Source: SZUA-430 sp044220975 (GTDB lineage Bacteria > Pseudomonadota > Alphaproteobacteria > Micropepsales > Micropepsaceae). Taken from it: a stretch of DNA of 64,000 nt. The stretch is taken from positions 1-64,000 of the forward strand of contig JBGAPZ010000015.1 of NCBI GenBank assembly GCA_044220975.1, written 5' to 3'. The position numbers were made by a program, and so were the translations under genes. Shown in pieces: positions 26,819 through 38,147 of this stretch (position 1 is the first letter of the stretch; every line of letters begins with the position of its first letter). The notes under the pieces were generated by a model. The model did no database searches. It saw nothing but the letters and a program-made list of their open reading frames with translations, and was not told the DNA's origin.

Positions 26819-26869
26819 GCTACATAAAATGTAGCGTACGCCGGCTTGCATTGCTACACATTTTGTAGC
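26819..26869. promoter_or_regulatory. Twin 17-bp palindromic operators between CMD gene and hxlR
   Basis: GCTACAT-AAA-ATGTAGC (26819-26835) is a perfect palindrome. GCTACAC-ATT-TTGTAGC (26853-26869) is the same motif with one arm mismatch. Their centres are 34 bp apart, close to three helical turns, so both face the same side of the DNA. The first lies 13 bp upstream of the decarboxylase-like ATG and the second 15 bp upstream of the hxlR ATG. Binding by the HxlR protein encoded next door is inferred. Confidence 0.75.
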
Positions 26870-26883
26870 AAATACGACGCGCA

Positions 26884-27213
26884 ATGCCTCGAATGCCAAA
26901 ACCCGGCCGGCCAGTGCGCGGCTCGACGACCGGCCGACCGGTCATGGCCCTGCTCGATCTGCTCGGCCGCCGCTGGAGCTTGCGCGTGCTTTGGGAACTG
27001 CACCGCAAACCGCTGACGTTCCGCGATCTGCAAGCCGCCTGCGGTCAGATCAGCCCGACGATCCTGAACACGCGCCTGCGCGAATTGCGTCACGCATCGA
27101 TCGTGGCGCAAGACGACGCCGGCTACACGCTCACCGGCGAAGGCGTCGAACTCGTCAAGGAACTCACCGGCCTCCACATCTGGGCCGAACGCTGGGCAAA
27201 GCGAAGGTCCTAA
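26884..27213 (+). CDS. HxlR-family winged-helix transcriptional regulator
   Basis: 109 residues with the HxlR (MarR-like) fold: ALLDLLGRRWSLRVLWELHRKPLTFRDLQAACGQISPTILNTRLRELRHASIVAQ, the recognition helix being ISPTILNTRLREL. The basic N-terminus (PRMPKPGRPVRGSTTGRP) may contact the minor groove. Two ATGs, at 26884 and 26893, are possible and the Shine-Dalgarno sequence is weak. No N-terminal sensor cysteine is seen; the single Cys lies within the wing region. It probably represses itself and the divergent decarboxylase-like gene. Confidence 0.88.
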   Translation: MPRMPKPGRPVRGSTTGRPVMALLDLLGRRWSLRVLWELHRKPLTFRDLQAACGQISPTILNTRLRELRHASIVAQDDAGYTLTGEGVELVKELTGLHIWAERWAKRRS

Positions 27214-27251
27214 AAAAGCTACGTCATGGCCGGCGTTGAGCCGACCATGAC
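27212..27251 (-). terminator. Intrinsic terminator of the arsR-metF-metH operon
   Basis: On the minus strand a 12-bp stem (27251-27240 with 27234-27223, one G-U pair) closes a 5-base loop and is followed by GTAGC and six U residues (27217-27212). It lies 13 bases past the metH stop. The U-tract overlaps the hxlR stop codon on the other strand. Confidence 0.88.
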
Positions 27252-27263
27252 GATGTAGGTGAG

Positions 27264-30985
<3,722 letters not shown>

Positions 30986-30989
<4 letters not shown>

Positions 30990-31846
30990 GCTGCTGTCGC
31001 CGGGGCCTGCGGACGCACGCCCAAAAGTTGGCAGATCGCAAACGTCAGATCCGCCTGGTTCAATGTGTAGAAATGGAACGAGTCAAAGCCGTGCCGCCGC
31101 AGTTTCTCGACCTGCTCGGCAGCGACCGTCGCCGCAATCAGCTTGCGCGTCTCAAGATCGTCGTCCAACCCCTCGAACTTGCGCGCAAGCGAATCCGGTA
31201 TAGACGCGCCACAACGCTTCGCCATCCGCACGACGCCCTTGAAGTTCGTGGCTGGCATAATCCCCGGCACGATCGGCACCCGCACGCCCTCGCGATAGGC
31301 CCGGTCGGCAAAGCGCAGCACGACGTCGGTGTCGTAAACGAACTGTGTGATCGCACGCGTCGCGCCAGCATCGATCTTCGCCCGTAACAGCGCATAGTCG
31401 TGCTCGACCGACGGCGAGTCCGGGTGCCGTTCGGGATAAGCCGACACGCTGATCTCGAACGGCCAGATCTTGCGGATACCGCGAATGAGGTCGGGCGTGG
31501 ACTCATACCCGTCCGAAACTTGAGCAAACGGCCCCGGCTCCGGCATGTCGCCTCGCAGCGCCACGATATGGCGCACGCCAGAGCGCAGGTAATCGCGCAC
31601 GATCTCGTCGATTGCCTCGCGCGAAGAGCCGACGCAGGTCAGATGCGCGGCCGGTTTCAATTGCGTCTCAGTCAAGATGCGCTTGATCGTTGCGTGCGTG
31701 CGTTCCCGCGTCGAACCGCCCGCACCATAAGTCACGGAAACGAACGCCGGATTGAGCGGCGCCAACCGCGCAATGGAACGCCACAACTGCGCCTCCATCT
31801 CTTCCGTACGCGGCGGGAAGAATTCGAATGATACGCTGAGCGACAT
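30986..31846 (-). CDS. metF: 5,10-methylenetetrahydrofolate reductase MetF
   Basis: FAD/NADH enzyme that supplies 5-methyl-THF to MetH. The start MSLSVSFEFFPPRTEEME (286 aa) overlaps the upstream regulator stop by one base (TGATG). An earlier start at 31900 would add 18 unlikely residues. Family motifs are SFEFFPPRTEEME, SVTYGAGGSTRERT, AHLTCVGSSREAIDE, ALRGDMP and ITQFVYDTDVVLRF. Confidence 0.96.
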
Positions 31847-32823
31847 CAGGCCGCCTCCGCCGTCTTGCGTCGCGGAATAGCCGGCGCCACGGCCAGCCAA
31901 ACCACGACAGTCAAGCCCGACGCGCCACGCGGTGGAAACGCGCGCGTCGCCGACAGCGACAAACCGGCGCTCTTACACCACTGCGCGACTTCCTTATCCG
32001 CAAAGCCGAGACGGCGGTGCTGGTGATCCTCGCGCAGGAACTCAAGCGCATGCGGCGCGAAATCGACGATCACAACTTTGCCGCCCGGACGCAACACACG
32101 CGCAGCTTCAACAACAGCAGCCGATGGATCTTCCAAATAGTGCAGCACCTGATGCAGCGTTATCAGATCGAAACTGCGCTCACCGTACGGCAGCTGAAAG
32201 AGATCGCCCCGCCGCACTTGCACGTGGTTGAGCGCGGCACGCTCGATACGAGCCCGCGCCAGCGCGAGCATCTCAGCGTTCATATCGACGCCGACCGCGC
32301 GTGCTGCGCGCGACGACACCAGTTCGAGAATGCGCCCAGTGCCCGTGCCTAAATCCAAATAGGCTGGCACCTGAGCCGACCCGATCAGATCGAGCAGCGC
32401 GCCTTCAACAAGTTCTTCAGGAATATGCAACGCGCGCAAACGGTCCCATTCGGCTGCGTTGGAGGCGAAGTATGCCTGCGCGTTTTCCTGCCGCAGTTTG
32501 CGCACGTCCTCAAGCCGCTCGACATCGCGCTTCAGGCTCGCGTCGTCCCACGGCAGCAGCTCACTCAGCTTCTGGGCGATAGCGCGGGCAGGCCCTTCTT
32601 CCGCTAGGCGATAGAAAACCCAGCTTCCTTCCTTGATGCGTTCAATGAGCCCCGCCTCCGACATCAATTTCAAATGACGGCTAACGCGAGGTTGGCTCTG
32701 ACGTAGTATTTGCGTGACCTCCGTCACAGTTAACTCGCCCTTGGTGAAAAGGGCGAGCAAGCGCAACCGCGTGGTTTCCGCGGTCGCTTTGAGGCATCCC
32801 AAAATTCCATCTAAATCCGCCAT
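31846..32823 (-). CDS. ArsR-type regulator fused to SAM-dependent methyltransferase domain
   Basis: 325 residues from MADLDGILGCLKATAETTR, with GAGGG five bases upstream. Residues 1-90 are an ArsR winged helix (recognition helix QSQPRVSRHLKLMSEAGLI). Residues 115-315 are a class I methyltransferase with motif I D-L-G-T-G-T-G at 157-163 and VGVDMNAEMLALAR. No metal-binding cysteine pair of classical ArsR is visible in the recognition helix. Upstream of metF-metH, this layout fits a methionine-cycle regulator that senses SAM or SAH, like the known SahR group of ArsR proteins (inference). A perfect palindrome precedes it. Confidence 0.88.
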   Translation of the reverse strand: MADLDGILGCLKATAETTRLRLLALFTKGELTVTEVTQILRQSQPRVSRHLKLMSEAGLIERIKEGSWVFYRLAEEGPARAIAQKLSELLPWDDASLKRDVERLEDVRKLRQENAQAYFASNAAEWDRLRALHIPEELVEGALLDLIGSAQVPAYLDLGTGTGRILELVSSRAARAVGVDMNAEMLALARARIERAALNHVQVRRGDLFQLPYGERSFDLITLHQVLHYLEDPSAAVVEAARVLRPGGKVVIVDFAPHALEFLREDHQHRRLGFADKEVAQWCKSAGLSLSATRAFPPRGASGLTVVVWLAVAPAIPRRKTAEAA

Positions 32824-32840
32824 CTGGCCCTCTGCCACCG

Positions 32841-32862
32841 CATATAAACATATGTTTATATG
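32841..32862. promoter_or_regulatory. Perfect 22-bp palindromic operator upstream of arsR-metF-metH
   Basis: The half-site CATATAAACAT (32841-32851) is followed directly by its exact complement ATGTTTATATG (32852-32862). It is AT-rich in GC-rich surroundings and ends 18 bp before the regulator ATG. It resembles the ATATAAA/TTTATAT-type sites reported for ArsR-family methionine-cycle regulators. No SAM riboswitch was recognised, so DNA binding by the encoded regulator is the likely control. Confidence 0.82.
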
Positions 32863-33121
32863 ATCTGATAGAGCCAACTTCTAGGTGTGCAGGCGCTGAC
32901 ATTCTCGGCAGGAGAGCAACACCTCCGCCAGATTTGGTTCTCTTACGGGATCGTAACCTTATGCTGCCAACATCATGTACCGTATAAGGAATTGGTCGGA
33001 TGATTGCAGGCGCACCGGTGGGTGGGTCGCAAGGGATGTCCAGTTCGTATCGGGTCGGAATTGCGCGAGGCGATGCGCGCGGGGACCAAGGTCGAAAACG
33101 AGTTTGAAAGGGTAGCAGCGC

Positions 33122-33973
33122 ATGAGCGCGGTGCGGAGCATATTGTTGGCTGTTGCGATGGGCGCGGTTGCGATCCCGAGCACACAGGCATGGGCAGCGG
33201 ACGATCAAACGCCGCCGCCACCGGCGCAGCCTGAATCGCAAACCGTCACGACACAGCAAGTTGCCGAAGACGATACGAACGATCCGTTCGAAGGATCTAA
33301 CCGTTTCTTCTTCGACGTGAACCAAGTTCTGGACGACATCCTGTTGCGCCCGGTCGCGATCGCGTATCGCGCGGTGGTGCCGGATTTCGCACGCGACGGC
33401 GTTCGTAACTTCATGAACAATTTGAATTCGCCGGTGATTTTCGCCAACGACCTCATGCAAGGCGAAGGCGATCGCGCCGGCACCACGTTGCTGCGTTTCG
33501 GCGTCAACTCGACGATCGGTATCGGCGGCCTGTTCGATGTCGCCAAAGAAATCGGCCACCCCTATCACGACGAAGATTTCGGTCAGACGTTGGCGGTTTG
33601 GGGCGTAGGCGACGGCCCGTACCTCTATTTCCCGTTGATGGGACCGTCGAGCGCGCGTGATTTTACCGGCTTCGTGGTCGATCGCGGCCTTGATCCGCTG
33701 ACCTACGTAAATTGGGGCGACGACGATCTGGAATACGTTCCGATCGCGCGGACCGTCCTGAATGTGATCGACCTGCGTTCACGCAATATTGAAACGCTGG
33801 ACGATATCGAGCGCTCGTCGGTTGACTATTACGCCTCGATTCGTAGCCTCTACCGCCAATCGCGAGCGGACTCTATCCGCAACGGAGCGCCGTCCCAGGA
33901 GCTTCCGGACTTCGATTCTGGTGGCGGCATCACAGCACCGTCAACAATTAGCCCAGATTCGAGCTCAAAGTAG
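33122..33973 (+). CDS. mlaA: MlaA (VacJ) family outer-membrane lipid asymmetry protein
   Basis: 283 residues. A cleavable signal peptide (VRSILLAVAMGAVAIPSTQAWA, residues 4-25) is followed by a Pro/Gln linker and the VacJ domain: NDPFEGSNRFFFDVNQVLDDILLRPVA, FMNNLNSPVIFANDLMQG, GLFDVAKEIGHPYHDEDFGQTLAVWGVGDGPYLYFPLMGPSSARD. MlaA removes stray phospholipids from the outer leaflet and hands them to MlaC. Unlike the E. coli protein there is no lipobox cysteine after the signal peptide. It is followed 38 bases later by mlaC. Confidence 0.93.
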   Translation: MSAVRSILLAVAMGAVAIPSTQAWAADDQTPPPPAQPESQTVTTQQVAEDDTNDPFEGSNRFFFDVNQVLDDILLRPVAIAYRAVVPDFARDGVRNFMNNLNSPVIFANDLMQGEGDRAGTTLLRFGVNSTIGIGGLFDVAKEIGHPYHDEDFGQTLAVWGVGDGPYLYFPLMGPSSARDFTGFVVDRGLDPLTYVNWGDDDLEYVPIARTVLNVIDLRSRNIETLDDIERSSVDYYASIRSLYRQSRADSIRNGAPSQELPDFDSGGGITAPSTISPDSSSK

Positions 33974-34011
33974 AACCCGTCGCGAAGGTCAATTTGTAGG
34001 GTTCGAGGACA

Positions 34012-34641
34012 ATGCGTCTATTTAAGTTCGCTCGTCGTGCCTTCTTGTCCGCCTGCATCGGTCTCGTTGCGTTGGGGTCGGCAGGTCCAGCACTCGCCGA
34101 TCGCGATGCAGAAGTCTTCGCGCAAGGCCTGATCGACCGCGGTGTTTCGATACTTCGTAACACCGCCGACCCGCAGCGCCGCGCAAAATTCCGCGAGTTC
34201 ATTCTCCAATATGCCGACGCGCGTAAAACGGCGATGTTCACGCTCGGCAACTATCGCCGTAGCGCCAGCGACACCGATATCGAGGCGTTCGTTGGGGCGT
34301 TCACGGACTTTGCAACAGCGGTCTATGAATCCAGGCTCGATCAATACAAAGGTCAAACGCTGAAGGTTACGGGTTCGATCGACAACAAACCCGGCGACAT
34401 CACCGTGAATATGGTGGTCGTCGATCCCAGTGCGCGCGAACCGCTACGCGTCGCTTTCCGCGTACTCGGCGGCGGCGGCAGTTATCGCTTCGTCGACATC
34501 CAAGTGTCGGGCATTTGGCTTTCGGTCGAGCAGCGCGATCAGTTCGCGGGTTACCTGTCGAAGAACAACGGCAGCGTCCCCGCACTCACCGCGCACCTGA
34601 ACGCACAAGCGCGCCAAATCCTGGCGAGTTCTGGACGCTGA
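34012..34641 (+). CDS. mlaC: MlaC (Ttg2D) family periplasmic phospholipid carrier
   Basis: 209 residues with an N-terminal signal peptide (LFKFARRAFLSACIGLVALGSAGPALA). The mature part is the Ttg2/MlaC fold (IDRGVSILRNTADPQRRAKFREFI, TLGNYRRSASDTDIEAFVGAFTDFATAVYESRLDQYKGQTLKVTGS, YRFVDIQVSGIWLSVEQRDQFAGYLSKNNGSVPALTAHL). It would shuttle lipid between MlaA and an inner-membrane MlaFEDB transporter. The transporter genes are not in this window. An intrinsic terminator ends the mlaA-mlaC unit. Confidence 0.93.
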   Translation: MRLFKFARRAFLSACIGLVALGSAGPALADRDAEVFAQGLIDRGVSILRNTADPQRRAKFREFILQYADARKTAMFTLGNYRRSASDTDIEAFVGAFTDFATAVYESRLDQYKGQTLKVTGSIDNKPGDITVNMVVVDPSAREPLRVAFRVLGGGGSYRFVDIQVSGIWLSVEQRDQFAGYLSKNNGSVPALTAHLNAQARQILASSGR

Positions 34642-34666
34642 TCCCGGCGGATCTTTTGAATTCTTG

Positions 34667-34699
34667 AAAGCCCCGTTCTTGACCAAGAACGGGGCTTTT
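34667..34699 (+). terminator. Bidirectional intrinsic terminator between mlaC and ettA
   Basis: AAAGCCCCGTTCTT (34667-34680) and AAGAACGGGGCTTT (34685-34698) form a perfect 14-bp stem with loop GACC. TTTT ends the plus-strand copy, and the convergent ettA ends five bases away, so it probably serves both directions. Confidence 0.92.
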
Positions 34700-34703
34700 A
34701 TTG

Positions 34704-36359
34704 TCAGCGAACCAGCTTCTTGTACTTGATCCGGTGCGGCACCATCGCATCGTCGCCCAGCCGCCGCTTCCTGTCCGCCTCGTAGTCCTGATAGTTGCCT
34801 TCGAACCATTCGACGTGGCTGTCGCCTTCGAAGGCGAGCATGTGAGTCGCGATACGATCCAGGAACCAGCGGTCATGGCTGATCACCATCACGCAGCCCG
34901 CAAACTCCGTCAGCGCGTCTTCGAGCGCCCGCAGCGTTTCGACGTCCAGATCGTTCGTCGGCTCGTCGAGCAGCAGCAAGTTGCAATGCGATTTCAGCAT
35001 CTTCGCCAAATGCACCCGGTTGCGCTCGCCGCCCGATAGCTGGCCGACCTTCTTCTGCTGATCGAGGCCCCGGAAGTTGAACGCCGAGACGTAGGCTCGG
35101 CTCTGCATCTGCCGTTTGCCCAACTCCAATATGTCGAGACCGCCCGAGATCTCTTCCCAAACCGTTTTCTTCGCATCCAGCGTGTCGCGCGATTGATCGA
35201 CATAACCCATGACGACCGTATCGCCGACCTTCAACGTACCGCTGTCCGGCATCTCTTGCCCCGTCAGCATGCGGAACAGCGTCGTCTTACCGGCGCCGTT
35301 CGGCCCGATCACGCCCACGATACCGCCCGGCGGCAGCGTGAAGTTCAAATCGTCGATCAGCAGACGGTCGCCATAGGCCTTGTTCAACCCCGTCGACTCG
35401 ATCACCGCCGAGCCAAGCCGCGGTCCCGGTGGAATGATGATCTGCGCATCGCCGCTCTTGGCGTTGCCAGCCTGCGCCAGCAAATCCTCGTACGCCCTGA
35501 TACGTGCCTTGGACTTCGCCTGTCGCGCTTTCGGACTGGCTGCGATCCACTCGCGTTCGCGCACCAACGTCTTGAGCCGTGCCTCTTCGCCCTTCGCTTC
35601 GACCGCGAGCCGCTTTTCCTTCTGCTCCAGCCACTGCGAATAGTTGCCCTCGTAGGGAATCCCCTGCCCCCGATCGAGTTCCAAAATCCAACCGGTCACG
35701 TTGTCGAGGAAGTAGCGATCGTGCGTCACCAGCACGACCGTGCCCTTGTATTCCTTCAAGTGGTGCTCAAGCCACGCCACCGACTCCGCGTCGAGATGGT
35801 TCGTGGGCTCGTCCAGCAGCAACAGGTCCGGCGCTTCAAGCAGCAACCGGCAAAGTGCGACGCGACGCTTCTCACCACCCGACAGCTTCGTCACATCCGC
35901 ATCGCCTGCCGGGCAACGCAGAGCGTCCATCGCCTGTTCGATCTGGCTCTCCAAGTCCCAAAGACCTTGCGCGTCGATTTGGTCTTGAAGCTTTGCCATT
36001 TCGTCGGCGGTTTCGTCCGTGTAGTTCGCGGCGATTTCGTTGTAACGATCGACCACCGCCTTCTTAGGCGCGACCGCAATCATCACATTGCCCATCACGT
36101 CTTTCGACGAATCGAGCTGCGGCTCTTGCGACAGATAACCGACCCGAGCGCCCTCGGCAGCCCACGCTTCGCCCGTGAATTCCTTTTCCATGCCGGCCAT
36201 GATCTTGAGCAGCGTCGACTTACCCGCGCCGTTCAAACCAATCACGCCGATCTTCACGCCTGGAAGGAAAGACAACCAAATGTCCTTCAAGACCTGTTTG
36301 CCGCCGGGATAAACCTTACCCAGTTGCTTCATCACGTAGACGTACTGATACGAGGCCAT
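34704..36359 (-). CDS. ettA: Energy-dependent translational throttle EttA (ABC-F)
   Basis: Cytoplasmic ABC-F ATPase that binds the ribosomal E site and gates the first elongation steps by ADP/ATP ratio. The start MASYQYVYVMKQLGKVYPGG gives 551 aa, near the family norm. Walker A motifs are GLNGAGKSTLLK and GPNGAGKTTLFR, signatures LSGGEKRRVALCRLL and LSGGERNRVHLAKML, Walker B LLLLDEPTNHLDAES and LLLLDEPTNDLDVET. The arm/linker between the domains (WIAASPKARQAKSKARIRAYEDLL) is EttA-typical. Confidence 0.95.
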   Translation of the reverse strand: MASYQYVYVMKQLGKVYPGGKQVLKDIWLSFLPGVKIGVIGLNGAGKSTLLKIMAGMEKEFTGEAWAAEGARVGYLSQEPQLDSSKDVMGNVMIAVAPKKAVVDRYNEIAANYTDETADEMAKLQDQIDAQGLWDLESQIEQAMDALRCPAGDADVTKLSGGEKRRVALCRLLLEAPDLLLLDEPTNHLDAESVAWLEHHLKEYKGTVVLVTHDRYFLDNVTGWILELDRGQGIPYEGNYSQWLEQKEKRLAVEAKGEEARLKTLVREREWIAASPKARQAKSKARIRAYEDLLAQAGNAKSGDAQIIIPPGPRLGSAVIESTGLNKAYGDRLLIDDLNFTLPPGGIVGVIGPNGAGKTTLFRMLTGQEMPDSGTLKVGDTVVMGYVDQSRDTLDAKKTVWEEISGGLDILELGKRQMQSRAYVSAFNFRGLDQQKKVGQLSGGERNRVHLAKMLKSHCNLLLLDEPTNDLDVETLRALEDALTEFAGCVMVISHDRWFLDRIATHMLAFEGDSHVEWFEGNYQDYEADRKRRLGDDAMVPHRIKYKKLVR

Positions 36360-36524
36360 GAGAGCGTCGTTCCCCGAAAATTCGAAGCGTTTGTGCCGGA
36401 ATTGGGGGCGTTCTAAAGCAGCCACCGGCATCCGGCAAGCCGCGACAAATCTCCGCGTGCCCGCGTGTTGGACGGGGTAAGGTTCACCACCTATGCTCCA
36501 AACGGGAACCTTCGGAATCACGTC

Positions 36525-37310
36525 ATGGATATCGCCGCCAAAGACAGCGCTGGGCCGTCAGCATCGGGCTTGGGCCGCATAGGTTTGCGCCCGGAAGACG
36601 GCGGCCATCCGGTATTTGAATCGCTCGCCTGTCTGACCTGCGCCGCGCGCAAGAGTGACATTTGCGGCAGCCTCGACAACGACGAAATTCGCGATCTTGC
36701 AGCATCGTCCCAACGCGTCCCGCTAAAGGCCGGCGAAATGTTGGTTTGGGACGGCGACGACGCAAAATACAGTTACGTCATTACGCGCGGCAGCTTGCGC
36801 GCCCAAAAGGCGAGTGCGGACGGGCGCCGTCAAATCCTCGACTTTTTGTTTGCTGGCCAGTTCATCGGGATACCGTCGGATGCGGCGTACCACTTCGATG
36901 CAGAGGCCTTGACCGAGTCGGAAGTCTGCCGCTTTGACCGCCGGACGCTCGAGCTCCTGATTGCAAAGTACCCCACCGTCGAAAAAGGGTACCGCGCCGG
37001 CACCGCGCGCCAACTCGAAACCGCTTATGACCACGCCTACGCTCTAGGTCGGCGAACGGCGATGGAGCGTGTCGCAGCGTTCCTGCTCGACCTAAACGCC
37101 TCGCGCTGCCCCAAGACCTCGACCGGCATGCTGAAGTTGCCGATGACGCGCAGCGACATTGCCGACTTTTTGGGCCTCACACTCGAAACGGTTAGTCGCG
37201 CCTTTAGCTTAGTCAAAAGCCTAGGCGTGATCCGCCTGCCGTCCCCGCAAGAGGTCGAAATCCGGGACCTTGCGCGGCTCAAGGCCCTTGCGGGCACGCC
37301 CGCCTTATGA
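36525..37310 (+). CDS. FnrL/FnrN-type oxygen-sensing Crp-family regulator
   Basis: 261 residues from MDIAAKDSAGPS; a GTG at 36465 would add 20. The N-terminal cysteines C36-x2-C39-x7-C47 plus central C135 are the ligand set of alphaproteobacterial FnrL/FnrN [4Fe-4S] sensors. The cNMP-like beta barrel runs over about 55-145. The recognition helix reads L-T-L-E-T-V-S-R (E221, S224, R225), which predicts the FNR half-site TTGAT. It should activate micro-oxic respiration genes. It is divergent from ettA. No TTGAT-N4-ATCAA site was found upstream of it. Confidence 0.9.
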   Translation: MDIAAKDSAGPSASGLGRIGLRPEDGGHPVFESLACLTCAARKSDICGSLDNDEIRDLAASSQRVPLKAGEMLVWDGDDAKYSYVITRGSLRAQKASADGRRQILDFLFAGQFIGIPSDAAYHFDAEALTESEVCRFDRRTLELLIAKYPTVEKGYRAGTARQLETAYDHAYALGRRTAMERVAAFLLDLNASRCPKTSTGMLKLPMTRSDIADFLGLTLETVSRAFSLVKSLGVIRLPSPQEVEIRDLARLKALAGTPAL

Positions 37311-37353
37311 CCTTTTTGACGGACGAGAAATACAGGCCGTCTCAGAGACCGCG

Positions 37354-37827
37354 ATGAGTTATGTCAGCCGCACATTGGGCAAGAACGAGAAAATCTTGTT
37401 CTCGACGGGCTACCATTGGCTCTACTGGTTAGGCGTAGCACTGCTTGCAGGGCCGTTCGTACTCGTAGGTCTCCTCGGCATCCCCTATCAAGCGCGCGAG
37501 ATCTTCTTGTTGCTAGTGGCTGCCATTCCTTTCGTTTACGGCGTCTATTGCGCCATACACGGGTTGGCGCTTGAAATTGCCGTCACCTCCGATCGGTTCG
37601 TAAAAAAGACCGGCCTCATATCGATCAAGACCGAAGAGGTCAGCCTCGACAAGATCGAAGAGGTGAACATCGAAGAGTCGATCACAGGCCGCATCTTCGG
37701 CTTTGGCACGATCTACGTGCACGGCACCGGCGCCGGCAAGATCCGCGTCAACATGGTCAGAGACCCGGTGCATCTGCGCCGCGAAATCCAAACAGCGCGC
37801 GAGCAACTGAAGCAACGGGGTGAATAG
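37354..37827 (+). CDS. Bacterial PH-domain membrane protein (bPH2/YdbS-like)
   Basis: 157 residues from MSYVSRTLGKNEKILFSTGYHW. Two hydrophobic spans (about residues 21-42 and 52-72) are followed by a bPH2 domain (EIAVTSDRFVKKTGLISIKTEEVSLDKIEEVNIEESITGRIFGFGTIYVHGTGAGKIRVNMVRDPVHLRREI). Its N-terminal LGKNEKILFSTGYHWLYW is the usual entry motif of this family. Molecular role unknown. It lies 43 bases after the FnrL-like gene and could be cotranscribed. Confidence 0.85.
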   Translation: MSYVSRTLGKNEKILFSTGYHWLYWLGVALLAGPFVLVGLLGIPYQAREIFLLLVAAIPFVYGVYCAIHGLALEIAVTSDRFVKKTGLISIKTEEVSLDKIEEVNIEESITGRIFGFGTIYVHGTGAGKIRVNMVRDPVHLRREIQTAREQLKQRGE

Positions 37828-37887
37828 GGTGTGGCTTACCGAAGCCGTAGCTCGCGTGGCAGCCTTCGACACTTCGCGAGCAAATGC

Positions 37888-37964
37888 TGGTGGGCCCGGT
37901 AGGGCTCGAACCTACGACCAGACCGTTATGAGCGGCCCGCTCTAACCAACTGAGCTACAGGCCC
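37888..37964 (-). tRNA. tRNA-Ile (CAT anticodon, lysidine-modified type)
   Basis: 77 bases with CCA encoded. Acceptor GGGCCTG pairs with CGGGCCC, the D arm is GCTC/GAGC, the anticodon stem GGCCG/CGGTC closes the loop CTCATAA, and the T arm is GTAGG-TTCGAGC-CCTAC. The CAT anticodon in this body resembles tRNA-Ile2, whose C34 is changed to lysidine by TilS to read AUA, rather than initiator (first pair would be unpaired) or elongator Met. A -10-like CTATAG at 37988-37983 lies about 20 bases upstream; the -35 is weak. Confidence 0.9.
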
Positions 37965-38147
37965 CACCCTAGAGGACGCCCGCTATAGCAAACCCTTGCG
38001 CGTCTACGAAGCCCTCAGTTTTGTGATCGCCTATTCATCTGCGGGCAAGCCAATGCAAGCTTTGTCGCAGGGCTCAGCCTTTGTTCCGCCCCGATCGCGC
38101 CAGATATGATCGCGGTCAAGGTCGCCTCTCTCAAAAGGACTAACCCA

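Noticed and set aside
32863..33121. SAM-II or other SAM riboswitch between arsR-metF-metH and mlaA
   Set aside because: The minus-strand leader of the arsR gene is too short and holds the DNA palindrome instead; no riboswitch core was recognisable.
37850..37881. 7-bp inverted repeat downstream of tRNA-Ile as a terminator
   Set aside because: The loop is 18 bases and no U-tract follows; the stem could form by chance in this GC-rich context.
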